Shown here piece after piece: positions 20,927 through 33,909 of a DNA stretch of 64,000 nucleotides. The stretch is from Trematomus loennbergii (Eukaryota; Chordata; Actinopteri; Perciformes; Nototheniidae), in the NCBI GenBank assembly GCA_012861695.1, contig JAAOOA010000373.1, positions 324,878 to 388,877 of the forward strand, written 5' to 3'. The translations under genes and the position numbers were made by a program. Within the stretch, counting starts at the first letter, position 1; each line of letters starts with the position of its first letter. Under the pieces are notes generated by a model. That model saw only the letters and a list, made by a program, of their open reading frames with translations, was not told the DNA's origin and ran no database searches.

Positions 20927-22765
20927 AGTTGGCAACCACGCGCAGGACCTCGTCAACCCGGGAGAACTAACCAAGCCAGCTGTTCAACAGATCCGCGGCC
21001 CTCCGTCAGACAACAAGAGCTCACACACAGTGGTAAGAAGAACCGGTTAATCAAATCTTCACTAGTTTATGCAGGAAACTTTAGGTTTGTGTGTTTGATG
21101 GCGGCCAGCGGATCCGGAGAATAACTGTGCATTTAATGTTAAACAAGCTAAATTAAGAAGCATAGACAACACGTGACGCTATTTTAGGGCAAGCAGGGGT
21201 GAGTCTATTTTTTCTTTTCTTTGTTCACTAACACTGCATGCTTCTAACAAAGAATTGAAAGCGCTTTGGGCGTTAAAGTTGCTTAGGGCAATACATTTAA
21301 AAACACTACGGGTGTTAAAGTTGCTATACTATTGTGTGTTTTTACCAGACATTGTGGGTGGATTACGAAGGGAAGGGCGGCATTCGTGCGTTGGATATTC
21401 TAATAGTGTTTGGATAGCGTCCCATTTTGTCCCATTATAGTGCGTGTTTAAACAGCAACAGATAATCACCAGACTTTAAAGTCAAATATTACGTCATTGG
21501 CCGATGATGTAAGGGCTCCTCATGTTAAAATAGGATATCTCTAGGATAAAGCCCATATTCATAGTAAACTAGATAGAAATGTTATTTCGTATATAAAGTG
21601 TAGTTTGTGTTGTATTTTTAAACTTTGCTCTACCACACCAGTGTTTCCATTTTGTCCATTTAAAGATCACCCGCCATTATTTAATCTCATCAGGGAGACT
21701 CACATGGTGTACTACGTTCAACATCTCTTTGTTCTGGGGGTCAGAGTTTGAAATAATCAGTAGCCATCTTGTTTTGACCTCATTTCAAACAAAACACAGG
21801 GCAGTTGCCATTTCGTGAAATGCAAATTCAAAGGACTCCTTTGTTCTTTATAATCCATGTGGTTTCACTCCCATGAGGCCAAGTCCTTTATCTGACCTCC
21901 ATCTTGTGAAGAACAAACCATTCTTCTTGTCTCAGTTGGATTTAGTCTTTTGCTAAATCAGGTTATCTATACATATTGTTGTTGGACTTTGGTGGTTGTA
22001 AACAAAGATTATTATATTTTCAGCAGTGATTTTCGCAGATTGGAGTTAAAGCCTTCCTATCTGATTTTTTGAAATATTTGTGTTTGCAAACGTGTTTTGG
22101 CTTGTTTATGTTTTACTGTTTAAATCATATTGTGTTTTTTCCTTCCCATTTGATTTTTGAAATATTGGTGCTCGCAAACGTGTTTTGGCTGGTTTATGCA
22201 TTAATGTTCAAATCATATTGTTTCTCCCTCCTGCTATAATCAGTAGCCATCTTGTTTTGACCTCATTTCAAACAAAACACAGGGCAGTTGCCATTTCGTG
22301 AAATGCAAATTCAAGGACTCCTTTGTTCTTTGTAATCCATGTGGTTTCACTCCCATGAGGCCAAGTCCTTTATCTGACCTCCATCTTGTGAAGAACAAAC
22401 CATTCTTCTTGTCTCAGTTGGATTTAGTCTTTTGCTAAATCAGGTTATCACCATAGTGTTGTTGGACTTTGGTGGTTGTAAACAAAGATTATTATATTTT
22501 CTCAGCAGTGTTTTTTTCTCAGAATGGAGTTTAAGCCATCCAATCTGATTTTTTGAAATATTTGTGTTTGCAAACGTGTTTTGGCTGGTTTATGCATTAC
22601 TGTTCAAATCATATTGTTTCTCCTTCCCATTTCAAAGTTATTTTTTAGAAAAATAACCTTCTTCTTGTTACATAGAAGTCAGTTTCAGAACAGCTACCCC
22701 TGCTGGAAGAAGCTGAAAACTACTACAGCGCACTCTGCTGGTTGAACAGAATTGTTGCAGAATTA
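20927..22765 (+). other. Retrovirus C leader with a roughly 485-bp tandem duplication
   Basis: Starts AGTTGGCAACCACGCGCAGG straight after the LTR, which is the expected place of a primer site; I cannot assign the tRNA. The block starting ATAATCAGTAGCCATCTTG near 21754 recurs near 22238, with the AAATATTTGTGTTTGCAAACG motif repeated at about 22070, 22160 and 22555. No gene is seen. Confidence 0.6.
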
Positions 22766-23031
22766 CAATCAAATCAAATCAAATCAAATCAGGTTTTATT
22801 TATAAAGCACATTTAAAAGCGATTTTTGGTCGAGCCAAAGTGCTGTACATGTAATAAAAACACATTACTACAAACACAATAAACGACAATAAATTACAAC
22901 AGATATACTTAAAAACAAAATAAAATAAAACACACGGAAAAGTCAGGAGTCGTGCTCCGCTCTAACTAGAAAGCCAGAGAGAAGAAGTGTGTTTTTAGTG
23001 GATTTAAAAACCCCTAGGGTCTGGGCCGACC

Positions 23032-24395
23032 TCACATGGAGGGGCAGAGTGTTCCAGAGCCTAGGGCCAGCTGCTGCGAAGGCTCGGTGCCCTCGGGTTT
23101 TAGCCTGGTCTTGGGCACTACCAGCAGCAGCTGGTCAGCAGACCTTAAAGCTCTGGCTGGGGTGTAGCGCTGGAGCAGTTCAGCTATATAGGCCGGAGCC
23201 AGCCCATTTAGTGCTTTAAAAACAAATAAAAGGATTTTAAAATCAATTCTGAACCGAACTGGAAGCCAGTGTAGTGAGGCCAGAATAGGGGTGATGTGGT
23301 CGCGCTTTTTGTGGCCAGTCAGCAAACGTGCAGCTGCGTTTTGGACTAGCTGTAAGCGTTTGATTGAGGCCTGGTCCATACCCACATACAGAGCGTTACA
23401 ATAGTCCAGTCTCGAGGTTACAAAGGCGTTAATAACCCTTTCTAAGTCTTTAAAAGATAAATACGACTTGGTTTTGGCCAATAGTCTTATTTTAAAAAAG
23501 CAGGATTTTACTACGGTGCTGACCTGCTTGTCGAATTTAAAAGTGCTGGTGAAGGTCACTCCAAGGTTCATGACCGAGGGGAGGATGTTTTTTTGAGAGA
23601 GCCCAGAATATCAACCGGAGAGGCTGGAGGTTGCGGTCCAAAAAAGATGACCTCAGTCTTGCTCTCGTTGAGGTTGAGGAAGTTTTTGCTCAGCCAGGAT
23701 TTTATCTCTGCTAAGCAGTCCATCAGCTGCTGTAGTGAGTGTGTGACATTTGCTTTGAGAGGCAGATATATCTGTACATCGTCGGCGTAGCAGTGGAAGG
23801 GAATGTATTGTAGGGGCAGTATGTACAGTAGAAAAAGGATGGGGCCCAGAATCGAGCCTTGGGGAACCCCACAGGTAAGAGGGGCTTTGGCAGAGGAGAA
23901 GGCACCTAGCTGTACCGAGAAGCTACGGTCTGTCAGGTAGGACCTGAACCATGCAAGGGCAGAGCCTGTGATGCCAGCGGACTGTTCAAGCCGTGACAGC
24001 AGGATGCTATGGTCCACAGTGTCAAAGGCAGCTGTCAGGTCTAACAGCACCAAGACAGCTGGGCTACCTGAGTCGGCGGCTAGGAGCAGATCATTAAAAA
24101 CTCTTAAAAGGGCTGTTTCAGTGCTGTGCATGGGTTTGAAGCCAGACTGAAACTTTTCATGGATTCCATGCGTGGTTAAAAAAGACTGCAGCTGGGCGTA
24201 GACTACTCGCTCCAGGGCTTTTGATAAAAAAGGTAGCTGGGAGATGGGCCTAAAATTTGCGAGAATGGAGGGGTCGAGATTTTTCTTTTTAAGGAGTGGC
24301 TTAACCACGGCATGTTTGAAGGCAGCTGGGACACATCCTGAGTAAGAGAGGTGTTTAAAAGTAATAAAATACTTGCTCCAACTGATCAAAAACAT
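23032..24395 (-). pseudogene. L2-type reverse transcriptase
   Basis: The 275-codon frame at 24395-23568 has [55 protein letters not shown] (first catalytic Asp), [17 protein letters not shown] and YADDVQIY (catalytic Asp pair). The next frame, 23571-23032, continues with the C-terminal region (LDYCNALYVG, LLTGHKKRDHITPILASLHW, FKALNGLAPAYI). These are the usual CR1/L2 clade signatures. The enzyme would copy the LINE RNA at a nicked target. A frame change near 23570 separates the two halves. Confidence 0.88.
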
Positions 24396-24853
24396 CTCTG
24401 AGAAGGCGAGAGGGAATGCTGTCTGAGGTGCAGTTTGTCGGCCGCAGGTGCTTGACTACATCCGAGAGAGAAGAGAGGGATACAGGCTCAAAGTGGTCGA
24501 GGACAGCAGGGCACAGAAAAGGAGCAGGATCTGGGGTAGCACTAGTGTGGGCTAGCCTAAGAGCAGATACCTTTTCAATAAAAAATGTAAGAAACTTATC
24601 ACAGAGAGTAGTCGATGGGACAATAGAAGAAACATCACAGGGATTAATGATAGAGTTGAGGACATTAAAAAGAACCTGAGGTTTATGGCTGTTTTTGGAG
24701 ATTAACAGAGAAATGTGCTCTGTTTTGGCTGCTTTGACTGCCGTCTGGTAGTCAGAAAGGCAAGCACGAAGGATTTCTAGGGAGACATGGAGTTTATCCT
24801 TTTTCCATTTTCTCTCTGCACGCCTGCAAGCGCGTCTGAGATCACGAGTACAG

Positions 24854-25902
24854 TCATTGAGCGGCAGAATCCAGTATTAGTGCATGTCGATCAAACATGG
24901 AGATAAGCTCATCAGCATTAAAAGCACAGTTCACATCTAATTTACAGATCGGAGAAGCATTAAAAACATCAGAGAACTGTGAGGCAGTCAAGGGGTTAAT
25001 CGAACGCAGACGACGCGCCGGGGCACGTGATTCGACTCCTGCGGAAGGGATGGAGGTTGTAAACAGAACCGGTAAATGGTCTGAGATACGCGTTGCTGCA
25101 CATATTTCATCCACAGATACAGACAGTCCAAACGATAATACTAAGTCCAAAGTGTGTCCTTTTTCGTGTGTTGGGCCAGCCACGGACTGAACGAGACCAA
25201 AGGAATCAAGGAGATTTAAAAAGTCCCTAACCAGAGGTTTGGACTCGCAACACACATGGACATTGAAGTCTCCGGAGATCAAAACACGATCATATTTCAC
25301 CATGATCCCGGACAGAAAGTCAGAAAAGTCATTTATGAAATCCTTATTACACTTTGGCGGACGATACACGACTGCGCAGAGTATAGGCGAGGCCGGGTTC
25401 AGTTCAAAAAGCTGCAACTCAAAGCTGGCATAGCTAGATACAGGGTGAAGCATCGGCATTGGAGGTTAGCTCTAAACACTGATGCTATGCCCCCACCATG
25501 GCCAGTGGCACGGGGGGAGCTGAAGAATGTACAGTCAGGAGGAAGAAGTTCAGAGAACGGTGTATACTCGCCAGCGTGAGCCCAGGTCTCCGTCAGGAAC
25601 ATAAAATCCAGTTCACAAGAGGTGAAGAAGTCGTTTAGCAGGAACGTTTTGTTTGCTATCGACCTAGCATTTAGCAAAGCCATGCAAAGTTTTCGCTCCG
25701 GGCTAGCCGAAGGTGTAGTGCGTCTCAGCTGACGAAGATGTCCGTGTTGAACGCCGCGCGGGCCGGGAGCAGTCAGTCGGGCAGGAGGAGCTGCCAGCGG
25801 GCCCCTCAGAGTCCGGAGCTCCGGAAAAACGGGGCGAATCCACCGATCCCTCACTTGGCGTGCAGCAGGAGAGCCGTGACATCCGAGGCGTGGATAATTC
25901 AC
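24854..25902 (-). pseudogene. L2-type AP-like endonuclease
   Basis: A frame at 25902-25399 carries LNARSIANKTFLLNDFF and LDFMFLTETWA (catalytic Glu). The overlapping frame 25459-24854 carries VLISGDFNVHV (catalytic Asp/Asn), GHTLDLVLS and RISDHLPVLF (catalytic Asp-His). This is the exonuclease/endonuclease/phosphatase fold that nicks target DNA. A frameshift near 25.43 kb separates the parts. Between here and the reverse transcriptase (24396-24853) only broken linker sequence remains. Confidence 0.85.
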
Positions 25903-26224
25903 GGAAGAAGCCGTCAGGTATGCCTTCAGATGGACCAGTGCACCACCACGCTTTCCCCGTCGTCGAAAGCGCTTTCGGCGAGGCAGGATGCAGTGTGACC
26001 GGCGTAGGTAAGTGGGGATATCCGACAGTAGAGGGGGGGGGAGACGATTTATGGTTGCCAGATGTCGGTTTGGGCAGCAATATCAACTCCAGTGAGGGTC
26101 TGAGGTGGAGGACAGCTTGGCGATCGTAAACGAGCAGAGCAGAGACATTCTGACAAACATAAAACAAAAACAGGATAGCTAAAGTTAGAGAGCTTAGCGA
26201 GCGGCAAGCCGACACAGGCGCCAT
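25703..26224 (-). pseudogene. LINE N-terminal region (possible ORF1 or leader peptide)
   Basis: 173 codons on the minus strand, beginning MAPVSACRSLSSLTLAILFL with a hydrophobic stretch, then VYDRQAVLHLRPSLELI and a Pro/Ser-rich tail. The N-terminal part with VYDRQ resembles the start of fish L2-type proteins; the tail probably runs out of frame into the endonuclease region. It is not a canonical RNA-binding ORF1. Confidence 0.5.
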
Positions 26225-26245
26225 CTTGAATCACGTCACTTGGAT

Positions 26246-26781
26246 CACACAACAATTATATGCCGAAGTTTATTTCTCACGTGTTATAGATAAACACATA
26301 CTTCATCACACACAGTTAGAATTACAGGTGGTTCCTGATTTTAAGATAAGAAACCTTACATAATAGTCTTTCAACCTAGACTATAGAATATTCAACCACC
26401 ATATTTTTGAAGTAAACACAGTTTATAACAGTTGCATAATCTCATGCACACACATTTTTATTTTCTACATTTTATAACATTTGCATAATCTCATGCACAC
26501 ACATTTTTATTTTCTACATTTTATAACATTTGCATAATCTCATGCACACACATTTTTATTTTCTACATTTTATAACATTTGCATAATCTCATGGACACAC
26601 ATTTTTGTTTTTTACATTTTATACTTTTAATTATTAATAAAAAATAAATAAATAAAAACTGATTTAAGGTCAAGTACTGTTAACTACTGAAGACATAGGA
26701 TACTTTTATAAAGAAATACAGAGGTACTATTCAGAGGATTAGTAATACATCCTTGATAATTTAGTAATTTCATCCTAGTAT
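26246..26781 (+). repeat. Remaining leader of retrovirus C, with four tandem ~50-bp repeats
   Basis: Four near-identical copies of a unit containing TTTGCATAATCTCATG and CACACATTTTTATTTTCTAC run from about 26428 to 26625. The rest is AT-rich up to the gag start codon at 26782. Confidence 0.8.
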
Positions 26782-29220
26782 TTGAGAAACATGTCACCAA
26801 AAGACACCAAGTTAGGAGCACTCGCAGTGGCAGGCTCAACTGCAGATATCATGGAAAGGGTAAAAGTCAGGTCAGATGTCACAACAAATCCAAATGAGAG
26901 ACAGAAGAGCTGGAAACAACAACAGGAATTGTTGACACAGTGGCAAACAAGAGGCTTGATTCCAGCAGATGGTCAACCTGGACCAACTAAAGTCCATAGA
27001 CAAGCTGTGGTTGAATATGAGAATAAAGAATACCTACAACAGCAAGAAGCCTGGGACAAAGCCGGACAACCCCCTTGGTATGGACCTGCTAAAAACGCAA
27101 TCAAAAAAGACAAGCAACAGCTATACATCTGCTGCATCATCTGAAATATGTCACCCAAGCATCGACAAGCGTGTATGAGCATCAAGACGCCGAACTGACA
27201 GCAACGGAAGACACCACAAAGACAATAGAAGAAGCTCCACTTATCCAAACGTCAAAGCTCTATCCAAGCTTGTCTGAAGCACCTCCTCCCTACATAACAG
27301 AAAAAAAACCTTTCCCCCACCTCTCCATACAAGCCCCAACTTTCGGCATTTTAGGCGGAATTGAATTTGGAGGGAGTCCCCACAGAAAGAACTGTCAAAG
27401 ACTTGGATTATGAAGTAAGGATGATACACAGTAAAGCTAACCTGCTGCGGGAGGAACACAAACGCCTCATAGAAATGCAAGACTTGAGAAACATGCCTAC
27501 AGACTACCAACTTCCGCAAGACAGATTACAAACACCCATGTCATTCCAGCCCCCCAAACAATCACAGGGGGCAGATCCATTACCAATGGCAACTCATGCA
27601 AATGCACCGAGCATGACTTCTCCTTCAATCACAAACAGCAGAGAGACAAGAAACGTTCAGAGAACAACAAGAACACAGAAAAGCTACAGACGCAGATACG
27701 CTGAAGAAAGACAGAAAGCAGATGAAGCATACAATGACATTCTGGACAGAAAGGCATAGGGAAGAAGATAAATACCAACAACATCTGGCGCAAAGAGAAG
27801 AGGACCGATTCCAAGACATAATGGCAGATAGACAACGGAGAGAAAGGAGAGAACAGAAGAACAAAGATGGGATGAACTACAAAAACACGCCGAACTAACT
27901 ACTCTCCTGACACAGACTACTATGACAATGACAGTACACATTCTGCAACCAGCAGACACTCAGTATACCCGGCACACTCACAGCAACAACTGACTCCTAC
28001 GCCACCCACAGTAAACAAGAGAGGAGACGAAAACCACCAACAACACACTGGGACAGGCCCATAGCTGGAAGACTCAGGGGAACTACACATAGCATGCCGT
28101 TGATGGCAGCTGGAAACGGAAGATTTCAATACCAACCATGGACTCACAGGGACATGGAAGATTTAGTGAGCAAGCTACCTCCACTCACCAAGGAGGTCAG
28201 AAGTGGGTGCATCTACTGGAGAAATACACTGTCCAAGACCACCTGTGCTTGGGAGACATGAGGGCACTGATCGGACGGATAGAAGGAAGACTAGAGGCCA
28301 AAGCAATAGATTCCAAGGCCCAATGCACGCACGACCCAGATGACACTTCATTCAACTACATCAGGTCGAACTATTGGGCTGCTATTCGACACATCTACCC
28401 GACAACACGCAGTTTACATGCCCTCACCAGCCTAAAAAAAAACATGGGGGAAGACATGCATGCCTTCTTGAAGAGATGTGAAGGAGTGTGGGAGGACAGC
28501 ACGGGAGAACGACATGATCTTTCTCCAGCTGTTGAAATGTTGTGGAAGAACGCTGTTTAAAGCCTTTCCCCCATCAGTGCAGGCACGCCTAGAAGAAGTG
28601 GTGGGATTAGACACTAAACCCGCTGAAGAATGGAGACAAAATCTCATTCACCACGATATCAAATACCAGACAACACTGATGGCTAATGATGACGACGACA
28701 AAACACTAGCCCGAAGACTTTTGAAGATACAAATAGCTGAGAAAGATACCGAAGCACCAAAAACAAGAAAGTGGCAAGGCAGATGGCAGCTATAACAGAG
28801 AATCGTGCAGACACCGCCTACAGTTCAAACTCAGGTAGGCCAGAGAATCAGATTCAGAACCAACAAAGAGGTGGAGGAAGTTTCCGGGGAAGAGGCAGAG
28901 GAAAAGTTGTCGGTTCATGGATGTTACATATGCAGTCAGGGGGGCCATTGGGCCAAAGATTGTCCTCAACACATGCAATACCCACCACACATATTGGAAT
29001 ATACTACTACACAATTTCAGCAGCCCCAGACACAACAGTGTTATCCCCAATTTCAACACCAGCAAACGCCTGTGTATGTTCCCACCCAATCACAGCCACC
29101 AGCGCCGTGTACAAACCAGTACAGTATCAACAGAGGGGAAGTGGATTCCAGGAACAACCCAGAGAAGGAGGGGTGCCAAACAGGAACCAAATGCCTCTGA
29201 CAGCTTGGAGTGGTCCACAC
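26782..29220 (+). pseudogene. Retrovirus C gag, frameshifted
   Basis: Fragments in order: a matrix-side frame from 26782 (120 codons), a Gln/Lys-rich region to about 27900, and a capsid frame at 28138-28560 continued in another frame at 28478-28795. The nucleocapsid has a CCHC knuckle CYICSQGGHWAKDC near 28920-28965. Gag builds the viral core and packages RNA. At least three frame changes interrupt it. The capsid segment still reads as a long helical domain, and the context with pol directly after it supports the assignment. Confidence 0.75.
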
Positions 29221-29280
29221 CAATGAGGAGGCCCAGAGGATCCAATCACAGGTGAAGCCATTCCAGCCCAAGATGAACCA

Positions 29281-29580
29281 ATGGTCACCTGTGAGATTGA
29301 GGGGGAGAAGATAGAAATGATGGTGGATACAGGAGCCACAGCTTCCTGCTTGACTGCATTAAAAGGAAAACCACCTCCACTCTCAAAACACACCCTCAAA
29401 ACAGTTGGATACTCGGGACAAATTGATGTACAAAGATACACATTACCATTGGTCACAAAAATTGGAAAGCAACTCCTGCAACATCCATTCCTCTATGCCC
29501 CAAACTGTCCCATAAATTTGATGGGAAGAGACCTGCTCGTCAAATCAGGAGCAAGGATATTATGCACCCGGATGGGCTGA
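29281..29580 (+). pseudogene. Retrovirus C protease
   Basis: 100 codons with MMVDTGATASCLT (active-site DTGA) and, near the end, NLMGRDLLVKSG, the conserved GRD/LL block of retropepsins. It is close to the normal length of one retropepsin monomer and open throughout, but it lacks a continuous frame from gag. It would cleave the polyprotein. A stop follows before reverse transcriptase. Confidence 0.82.
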
Positions 29581-29619
29581 TTAGCCAATTTCCAGGCCAA
29601 ATACCGCTCTACCAGACGT

Positions 29620-31010
29620 ATGATGGACAACAAAGAATCATGTGATGGCAGCAAATCTGAAAACGACGAAGAACATGACACAACCACAGTGTACTGGAGC
29701 CGCCTGATTACCACCGACATTGATACCCCACATGTGCAAAGAACCTTCATGGCCTGGAAGCCATGGATAAATACCCTGGGACCCTATGGGCCCCCACAAG
29801 ATCCTCTACATTGTACGTACAATTATCTGAGACGACCGGATGAAGAATATCAAGACACTTGGTTGGAAGACAAAGAGGGAATGATGGAAGATCTGACTGT
29901 GGCAGACATCTATGTAGGGCCCCAGGGTGTAGCAGTAGCGGTCACACTCACACCAGAACAAAGACAATGGTACAATTTATCTGAAGAAGCTGTTCCTCAT
30001 GTCACACTTGCCATGACCATAGGAGCGGAATCTAGATCCTTGGGTCCAATGATAAAGACTGCTTTGAACACAAACTGGTTGGCTACAGAATCACCTTTCT
30101 TGTGGCAATCGACAGACCAGACGATGTGGATAATTGGAAACAATAGTCAGGAACGAGGTCTATTGGAAAAACAGGATTTGGACAGAGATCATGGAAGAGA
30201 ACACACAAACCATCCAGACACAGAAGACATGCTGTCAAAGGTGCCTACACATCTTTGGACCACTGGAGACTATGATGTTGGATTATGAATCATGAAGTCT
30301 CAGTGGAGCTACTGGGCGACTACAAACCATGTTGGCGCCCGCAATACAAATTGAAGCAAGAACAAATAGATGGGATCGGAAATACTATTCAGGGATTGTT
30401 GCAAGCTGGAGTAATCAGACACACCTTCTCAAATTGGAATACTCCCATCTTGCCAGTACCAAAAGCTGGGAACAAGGGTTGCAAATATCCCGGTCCCAGA
30501 TCCACATGTGGCATTACAAAGTCTTAATCCAGGACACAAATATTTCACAGTGATAGATCTAGCTAATGCATTCTTTTGCTTGCCATTAGATCCAAATGTC
30601 CAGGACATATTTGCATTTACCTACCAAAGACAGAGATACACCTACAATCGGATGCCACAGGGTACAAAGATAGTCCGGGATTATTTAACCGTGCTTTAAA
30701 ACAGGATCTCAGTGCATTACAACTACCAGAGGAGTGACTCTGATACATATGTCGATGATTTACTTCTAGCCGGACCAGATGCAGCAACATGTCTGGCTGT
30801 AACACAACAACTACTAATCCTACTGGCCAATGTAGGATACAAGGTGAAGAAAGAAAAAACACAGATCGCAAGGAGAAAGTTACATTCCTAGGAAGAATGA
30901 TTTCCTCCAACAGCCTGACTCTGACACCAGCACAAATATCTTCCATCCTCTCTCAACCAAAGCCTAAAACGTGCAACAGATGCTTGCATTTCTGGGCCTA
31001 ACAGGTACAG
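29620..31010 (+). pseudogene. Retrovirus C reverse transcriptase, degenerate
   Basis: The frame 29620-30288 is the spacer before the polymerase. At 30285-30527 come YKPCWRPQYKLKQEQIDGI and TPILPVPKAG. At 30508-30699 comes YFTVIDLANAFFCLPL (first catalytic Asp) and RMPQGTK. Near 30745-30765 a different frame has YVDDLLLAGPD (catalytic pair). Then VTFLGRMIS lies near 30880. The domain order is right for a retroviral polymerase. Several frameshifts and stops inactivate it. Confidence 0.8.
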
Positions 31011-31479
31011 CAGGACCTACATACCTGACTATGTGGATCTCACACAACCACTGAGACACATCCTTGCAGAAGCAGGGAACAGAAATCTAAAGCACTCTCG
31101 AGTGGAACGTTGGCCGAAGACGCTTTCAGAAAGACAAAGCAAGCCCTGAGTCAAGCGGCACACCTTTCACTCCTGATTATGACAATGATTTTTTCCTTGA
31201 TGTTTCTGAATCAGGTGGAATAGTCAATGGAGTCTGTTTCAGAAAAAAGGGGGAGTGAGACAGGTACTGATGTACCATAGCTCAAAGTTGGACAATATAG
31301 AACTAGGCCAGACAGGATGTGCAAGACATCTAGCTGCACTAGCAAAAGTCATGAGAAAACTGCACATGTGGTAATGTGCCACCCATTGAAAGTCAACACA
31401 GCACATGGAGTAGTAGCATTTATACATTCACATTTTCACCAATCAGGAAAATCAAGATTCAGAGTAGTCTGTTGAAACC

Positions 31480-32158
31480 ACACATAACGTACCAAGTAGG
31501 GTTAACAAACATGTCTACAGGATTGAGTACAGATGAACACACACCCCATGACTGTGAATTTGTCTCCCAAAAAGATCTCAAGATAAGATTTGATTTAGAG
31601 ATAGACGCTTTGGACAAGCCAGATCTCACTTTATACAGTGATGGCTGTTGTTACAAGGGAGACGACGGAAATGTGGCCTCCTATGCAGTAGTCCAGCAGG
31701 AGGGAGACACGATACAGGTCATAGAAGCAGAAACCATCTCCCAGCCTGCTTCGGCCCAACTGGCAGAAGTTGTGGCACTCACCAAAGCTTTGGAGCATGC
31801 AGAGGGACAAAGAGTCAACATCTATACAGATTCAGCATATGCCTATGGAGCAGTGCATATAGACGGACCACAGTGGATCAGAAGAGGGTTTCTAACATCT
31901 GCTAAGACACCAGTAAAACATGCTGAAGCGCTAAAACTCCTGCTAACATCGGTACTATTGCCATCACAAGTAGCAGTAATGAAATGCAAAGGACATCAAA
32001 CATTGGACAATGCAATATCCAGAGGAAATGATGCAGCAGACAAAGCAGCAAAGCAGGCAGGAGGGTACAGCAAGCAAATGATATGTACGAAGGCCAATAC
32101 TCAAGAAGAGTTAACCACCGAACATCATAGACATGCAGAAATATGCTGGAGTGTATGA
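31480..32158 (+). pseudogene. Retrovirus C RNase H
   Basis: Within an open frame at 31376-32158 the region LTLYSDGCCYKGD (first Asp), LAEVVALTKALEHAEG (Glu helix), VNIYTDSAYAYGAVH (second Asp) and KCKGHQT (His loop) gives all the usual RNase H elements. The best match in style is to gamma/epsilon retroviral RNase H with its basic helix region intact. It is one of the better preserved domains. Confidence 0.85.
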
Positions 32159-33307
32159 ACAGAATCAATGGAGTCAGAAAGGAGCAAAAGAAGTAGATGG
32201 CCTATGGAGAGCCCACGATGGCCGTTTAGTCGCACCTGCAAAGTTATGCCACCTGCTAATAGAACAATCACATGGTCCCACTCATGTAGGCAAAGCAAGA
32301 ACAACAAAAGACATTGAACAACAGTGGTGGCATCCTTACATGAAAGACATGGTTGAAAACTTTGTAAACGACTGTGATATGCAATGCATTTAATGTAAGA
32401 AAGCCATACAAATGCCCAATGGGAAGATATCCAGTCCCAGAAGCCCCATTCAAAGACATTTGTATTGATTACACAGACATGGGAGCAGAGAATGTAGTTA
32501 GAGGGTTTAGGTATATGTTGGTAATGATTGATCGTTATACCAGATGGATTGAAGCCATTCCCAGTAAGAAAGAAGATGCAAAGACAGTCATTAAGTGGCT
32601 TAAAACAGAACTTATACCCCGCTATGGAGTGCCAAAGATAATAAGGTCAGACAATGGCTCACATTTCACAAGCAAACATTTGGAGGAAGTAGAGTTATAT
32701 TTCGGTATAATTCATAAGTTTGGGTCAGCATACCACCCACAGTCTCAGGGTATTGTAGAAAGAGCAAACCAAACATTAAAAGGGAAAATTGCAAAGGTCA
32801 CTTTTGGTACAAAAATCAAATGGGTTGATGCTTTGCCTTTGGCACTCATGTCAATGAGATCATCTCAGGGTGCTAAAACACATCTTTCCCCATGAGTTGT
32901 TGACTGGTAGGCCAATGCCAGGTCCTCCTAGAGAAGGAGGGAGTGGCCCAGCTTTAGATATCAGACAAATAGAAGTTGATGAATATGTCAGGGCTCTGAG
33001 TAACATTATCCAAGTTTTGTCTACACAGGTTCAAAGAACTGCAGAGAAACCAGACGAAGCACCAGAAGAGACTCCTCTACAGCCAGGTGATTGGGTGAGG
33101 TTGAAAGTTCACAAAAGAAAGTGGGCTGAACCCAGGTGGACTGGACCGTGGGAAGTTGTTGAAAGAACTTCACACGCGCTCCGGATAAAAGGAAAAAAAG
33201 GAGCAAATTGGCACCACCTGACACATTGTCGCCCTGCACTGGCACCTTCCAGAAAGCTCTCGGAAGTTAGGACTGATTTGGCAGAGCTGGAACAAAACGT
33301 TAAATAA
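32133..33307 (+). pseudogene. Retrovirus C integrase
   Basis: Three frames. 32133-32393 has the zinc-binding part (HVGKARTTKDIEQQWWHP, then CDMQC). 32374-32895 has the DDE core, with Asp in [10 protein letters not shown], Asp in [11 protein letters not shown] and Glu in [12 protein letters not shown]. 32870-33307 has the C-terminal part with [16 protein letters not shown] and [13 protein letters not shown], the SH3-like DNA-binding domain of gamma-type integrases. It is nearly complete, with one or two frame changes and a stop between the zinc domain and the core. Confidence 0.87.
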
Positions 33308-33700
33308 AAATCAGTTCAAGAGACAGAGAGATAGAAACAGCTCGAAAGACGAATTATTTTTAGGTTAATAGATGGATCACTAAAGCTACATACCTATTCT
33401 TGTGTTACATCTGAAACCTATTTTTGTTGTACATTTAGAAAGAGTCCAATATTTTTGTTCTATTATTTTGAATACGTTATTTTTGTACTCATCATGTTAA
33501 ACTCTGTAACTGATATAACCATGGATAAAATCGACGAAATGCCATTGAAAAAGTCGAAGCAATTATGGAGCCCCCTAAGGATAAGGGAATGCTCTGGTTT
33601 CGGACAAAATTAACATGGGATCACTCCCGTCACTGGACGTACTTCGTCTCACTGGAATAGTAACGGTCATAGTCAATATAAAATCGTCCCCATGTATCCG
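33308..33700 (+). other. Retrovirus C integrase-env spacer and possible env start
   Basis: After integrase there is an AT-rich spacer. From the ATG at 33565 a short frame reads MEPPKDKGMLWF and, after a later frame shift, a hydrophobic stretch that could be an env signal region. Element D lies to the right; where exactly C ends and D begins between 33.57 and 33.78 kb is not resolved. Confidence 0.4.
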
Positions 33701-33779
33701 GCCAATGACGGGAGAGTTTTGAAAGAGACAAAACACTGTTCCATACATTTAAAAACACTTAAACAATTAAACAATGTTT

Positions 33780-33900
33780 ACCCCAGGATTCAGGCATCTT
33801 CCCTGGCTTGTAAACTGCAGTTATGCGCCTTGGAGGTATTGCACTATTTACAAAATGTATACCCAGGATTCTGGCCCCTTCCCGGCTTGTAAACTGCAGT
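33780..33900. repeat. Element D left subterminal motif
   Basis: Two partial copies of a motif with GGATTCAGGCATCTTCCC, GGCTTGTAAACTGCAGTTAT and GCGCCTTGGAGGTATTGCAC. The same motif forms the 81-bp array at 36068-36355 and recurs in inverted orientation near the right end (45510-45585), so it behaves like an imperfect inverted subterminal repeat. Confidence 0.65.
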
Positions 33901-33909
33901 TGTAAAGTC

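Larger units (their letters stand above)
22766..26245 (-). mobile_element. L2/Maui-type LINE, near full length
   Basis: Minus strand. The 3' end carries a (GATTT)n tail, seen on the plus strand as ATCAAATCAAATC at 22766-22790, followed inward by the TTTTATTTATAAAGCACATT block usual for fish L2-type 3' ends. Coding pieces for a short N-terminal region, an AP-like endonuclease, a linker and a reverse transcriptase follow in order to about 26.24 kb. It is inserted in the leader of C. The target duplication was not resolved, and the 5' end is placed just upstream of the GATTCAAGATGGCGCC string. Confidence 0.85.
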
